Source: Dehalococcoidales bacterium (lineage in GTDB: Bacteria; Chloroflexota; Dehalococcoidia; Dehalococcoidales; UBA5760). Taken from it: DNA of 38,704 nucleotides. The stretch is taken from contig JAQTTS010000001.1 of assembly GCA_028710655.1 (NCBI GenBank), positions 1 through 38,704 of the forward strand, given 5' to 3'. Position numbers and translations under genes: made by a program. This document shows, piece by piece, positions 37,376-38,704 of the stretch (its first letter is position 1; every line of letters begins with the position of its first letter). The notes under the pieces are model-generated. The model was not told the DNA's origin, did not search any database, and worked only from the letters and a program-made list of their open reading frames with translations.

Positions 37376-37404
37376 TTGACAAAGTGTGTGGATTGTGCTA
37401 CCAT
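37376..37404 (+). promoter_or_regulatory. Early rightward promoter (PR-like)
   Basis: A perfect -35 TTGACA (37376-37381), 17-base spacer and TACCAT (37399-37404) face right, divergent from the repressor. The spacing is ideal. Short ACCA(C/T)A-like elements on both strands (about 37345, 37353, 37387 reversed, 37400) may be operator half-sites; this is inference. The leader to the first gene is about 110 bases. Confidence 0.8.
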
Positions 37405-37467
37405 AACGGGCAGTGAGGCAGTCCAGGTAAACAGGCTATATATTTTTTGTCTCTGAAATATAGTATA

Positions 37468-37479
37468 GGTATCCATACC
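37468..37479. promoter_or_regulatory. Dyad in early leader, candidate operator
   Basis: GGTAT-CC-ATACC is a perfect 5-2-5 inverted repeat, 43 bases before the ribbon-helix-helix gene. An AT-rich inverted repeat with CTATAT and ATATAG arms lies upstream at about 37435-37462. Ribbon-helix-helix proteins often bind such short dyads, so autoregulation by the next gene product is possible. Confidence 0.45.
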
Positions 37480-37521
37480 GGACTGATAGAAAGACCAGGC
37501 AACCGAAGGGGGAAGAGGAGA

Positions 37522-37698
37522 ATGGTGAACAAAGTGACATGGATCAAGGTACCAGCGCCACCCGGTCTGAAGGCGGCACTAGAGCAAGAATCCAGACGCC
37601 GGATGATGAGCCAGGCCGATACCATTCGGAGCATCTTGGCAAAGGCACTCAAGTACACCCCGGAGGTCAACAATGAACCGCAAGCCGACCGCAACTAA
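37522..37698 (+). CDS. Ribbon-helix-helix DNA-binding protein (Arc/CopG-like)
   Basis: ATG 37522 follows AAGAGGAGA; upstream in-frame codons are leader. The 58-residue product begins with a beta strand (VTWIKVPAPPG), then helix (LKAALEQESRRRM), then SQADTIRSILAKALKY, the pattern of ribbon-helix-helix dimers. As first gene of the early operon opposite the repressor, it probably has a Cro-like or excision-control role. It overlaps the next gene by 26 bases. Confidence 0.65.
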   Translation: MVNKVTWIKVPAPPGLKAALEQESRRRMMSQADTIRSILAKALKYTPEVNNEPQADRN

Positions 37699-38038
37699 CC
37701 TCGCCCAGGAGCAGGTAATGAATGCCGAGGCATTAAGGCAGGGTGCACACTCCGAACTCCACATCGCGGAAGATGTGGAAACCCACATGGACGTCTGGCA
37801 GGGAAAAGCCTATCAACTGCTAGCGGAGGCGGCTGAAGAGGCGGAACAGATCAGGCCCCATCTGGCCGCAAAGATCAGGGATGCCATGCGAAGGCTGTGG
37901 AGAGCAGAGAAGTTACAAGCATTGATGGACGAGCGCAAGGCACAGGCGCACCAATACATCGAGGCCCAACAGAAACCCTTGCATGAGGCCACAGCCTTAT
38001 TAGACCGCTCACCCCGGCGGGAACTGGTGACAGTATGA
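37673..38038 (+). CDS. Hypothetical helical protein, 121 aa
   Basis: ATG 37673 follows GGAGGTCAAC. The product is almost wholly helical and rich in Ala, Glu, Gln and Arg (AYQLLAEAAEEAEQIRPHLAAK, AMRRLWRAEKLQALMDERKAQAH abbreviated), probably a coiled coil. There is no known motif. It is coupled to both neighbours by overlaps. Confidence 0.6.
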   Translation: MNRKPTATNLAQEQVMNAEALRQGAHSELHIAEDVETHMDVWQGKAYQLLAEAAEEAEQIRPHLAAKIRDAMRRLWRAEKLQALMDERKAQAHQYIEAQQKPLHEATALLDRSPRRELVTV

Positions 38039-38247
38039 AACACAAACTAACTTTACGAGAGCAGCAGCGTGGTGGATTGAGGACTAAAGAGTTTCACGGC
38101 ATGGATGTTTGCCCCACTTGTGGAAGGGCGAAGCTCAATGACTTTTTCAGGACTAACGCAACAAAGGGTGGGATGAAGTGTGTGGAGATGTACGGGGTTG
38201 ACCACATGCGAGAGATCGGAAAACTAGGGGGAAGGCCGAGGAAATGA
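38035..38247 (+). CDS. Small zinc-finger protein, 70 aa
   Basis: The start ATG 38035 overlaps the preceding stop. The product has a basic N-terminus (LTLREQQRGGLRTKEF), CPTCGRAKL and a later KCVEMYG, with a C-terminal GKLGGRPRK that resembles a short AT-hook-like basic tail. It probably binds DNA or RNA. Its stop overlaps the next start by four bases. Confidence 0.6.
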   Translation: MKHKLTLREQQRGGLRTKEFHGMDVCPTCGRAKLNDFFRTNATKGGMKCVEMYGVDHMREIGKLGGRPRK

Positions 38248-38492
38248 CCACTCACGCCGCAAACCTCGCAACGTCTAGGAGACTTCAGAACACGCTTGAT
38301 TGCCTCTCGGATGGGTGCTGGCACTCAGCGTTTGAACTAGCACAGAGGACTAAGAGTGTAGCCGTACATTCAGATTGCAGCGAGTTGCGGGCCAACGGAA
38401 TCCCAGTGGAGCAAGAGTACAACGGCGAGAGCGAGAACGGGCGAAGAATCTCCCAATATCGCCTCAGATTAGGTCAACCGAGTTTGTTATGA
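38244..38492 (+). CDS. Winged-helix-like small DNA-binding protein, 82 aa
   Basis: ATG 38244 in an ATGA overlap follows GAGGAA. LQNTLDCLSDGCWHSAFELAQRT, AVHSDCSELRANGIPVEQEY and GRRISQYRLR form a helix-turn-helix plus wing of the kind used in phage proteins that read like HTH domains of restriction or replication factors. The function is unknown. The stop overlaps the next start by three bases. Confidence 0.65.
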   Translation: MTTHAANLATSRRLQNTLDCLSDGCWHSAFELAQRTKSVAVHSDCSELRANGIPVEQEYNGESENGRRISQYRLRLGQPSLL

Positions 38493-38704
38493 ACACTCAA
38501 GTAATTAAGGCAATCTCAATCGTTATCCCTCTTGGTGTGTTTGCGCTGGCCTCAATGCCCGCCCACGAATACGGCCACTGTCTAGCCGCAGAAGCCTTTG
38601 GGGTAAACCATACCGCTCACTTATCTTTCTTCAATGACTACATGACCCACGATGCCTGTAGATATGACTGGGTGATAGGGCTATCAGGTGGATTATTCGT
38701 ATTC
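38489..38704 (+). CDS. HExxH membrane protein (M50-like), 5' part only
   Basis: ATG 38489 starts a frame open to the window edge (72 residues). A hydrophobic N-terminal span (VIKAISIVIPLGVFALASM) is followed at once by PAHEYGHCLAA, an HExxH zinc motif next to the membrane, and a second hydrophobic part (WVIGLSGGLFVF). This resembles the first half of site-2-protease-type (M50) membrane peptidases. In the early operon of a phage this is unusual. The C-terminal half, with the third zinc ligand, is outside the window. Confidence 0.55.
   Translation, partial: MNTQVIKAISIVIPLGVFALASMPAHEYGHCLAAEAFGVNHTAHLSFFNDYMTHDACRYDWVIGLSGGLFVF

Overview
The window is a temperate, tailed double-stranded DNA phage genome, or most of one, with siphovirus-type morphogenesis genes. 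It carries a terminase, a Mu-like head module, a tail module with a programmed -1 frameshift, a lysis cassette, a lysogeny operon with tyrosine integrase and S24-type repressor, and early genes for recombination and replication. Both ends are cut inside genes (a Cys-rich protein at the left, an HExxH membrane protein at the right). Only one attachment-like site, a 3' fragment of tRNA-Gly(TCC), is visible, and it lies internally beside the integrase. This suggests a phage-form (circular or permuted) or internal prophage sequence rather than a prophage with both junctions in view. The host is bacterial but not identifiable. AGGAGG ribosome binding sites are strong, and the XhlA-like and holin genes and lipobox lipoprotein fit a Gram-positive or Chloroflexota-type host, but that is inference.

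Layout. 1-9439 is an early module on the + strand: a recombination gene pair, many small zinc-ribbon proteins, an orphan adenine methyltransferase, a replication initiator-like protein and a DnaC-like helicase loader overlapping in different frames, a winged-helix protein and a RusA-like resolvase. 9439-16983 is packaging and head: terminase small and large subunits, gp29-like portal, gpF-like minor head protein, Com-like zinc finger, ParB-like protein, protease/scaffold with internal scaffold start, decoration protein and major capsid protein. 17000-23823 holds two very large repetitive beta-rich proteins (956 and about 859 aa) placed unusually between capsid and connector genes. 24071-31228 is connectors and tail: head-tail connector, gp10-like protein, tail terminator, tube, G/GT chaperones, short tape measure, hub and distal proteins. 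31242-33358 is lysis: XhlA-like protein, HExxH protein, holin and several mini-proteins. 33368-34387 is a metallophosphoesterase.

34450-37328 is a minus-strand lysogeny operon (repressor, lipoprotein, unknown protein, integrase) running from a leaderless-type promoter. The attachment site sits inside this operon, so integration would disconnect the integrase from the repressor promoter. A divergent early promoter (TTGACA, 17 nt, TACCAT) drives a ribbon-helix-helix protein and further early genes that run off the right end.

The most interesting points are: the attachment site inside the int operon with three related 16-18 bp repeats; the slippery A8 in a hairpin loop in the tail chaperone gene; a second probable frameshift at a G9 tract; the embedded Mu I/Z-like scaffold start; a lysis cassette with no recognisable endolysin but with an HExxH protein and a 26-residue cationic peptide; and the large fibre-like proteins in the head module.
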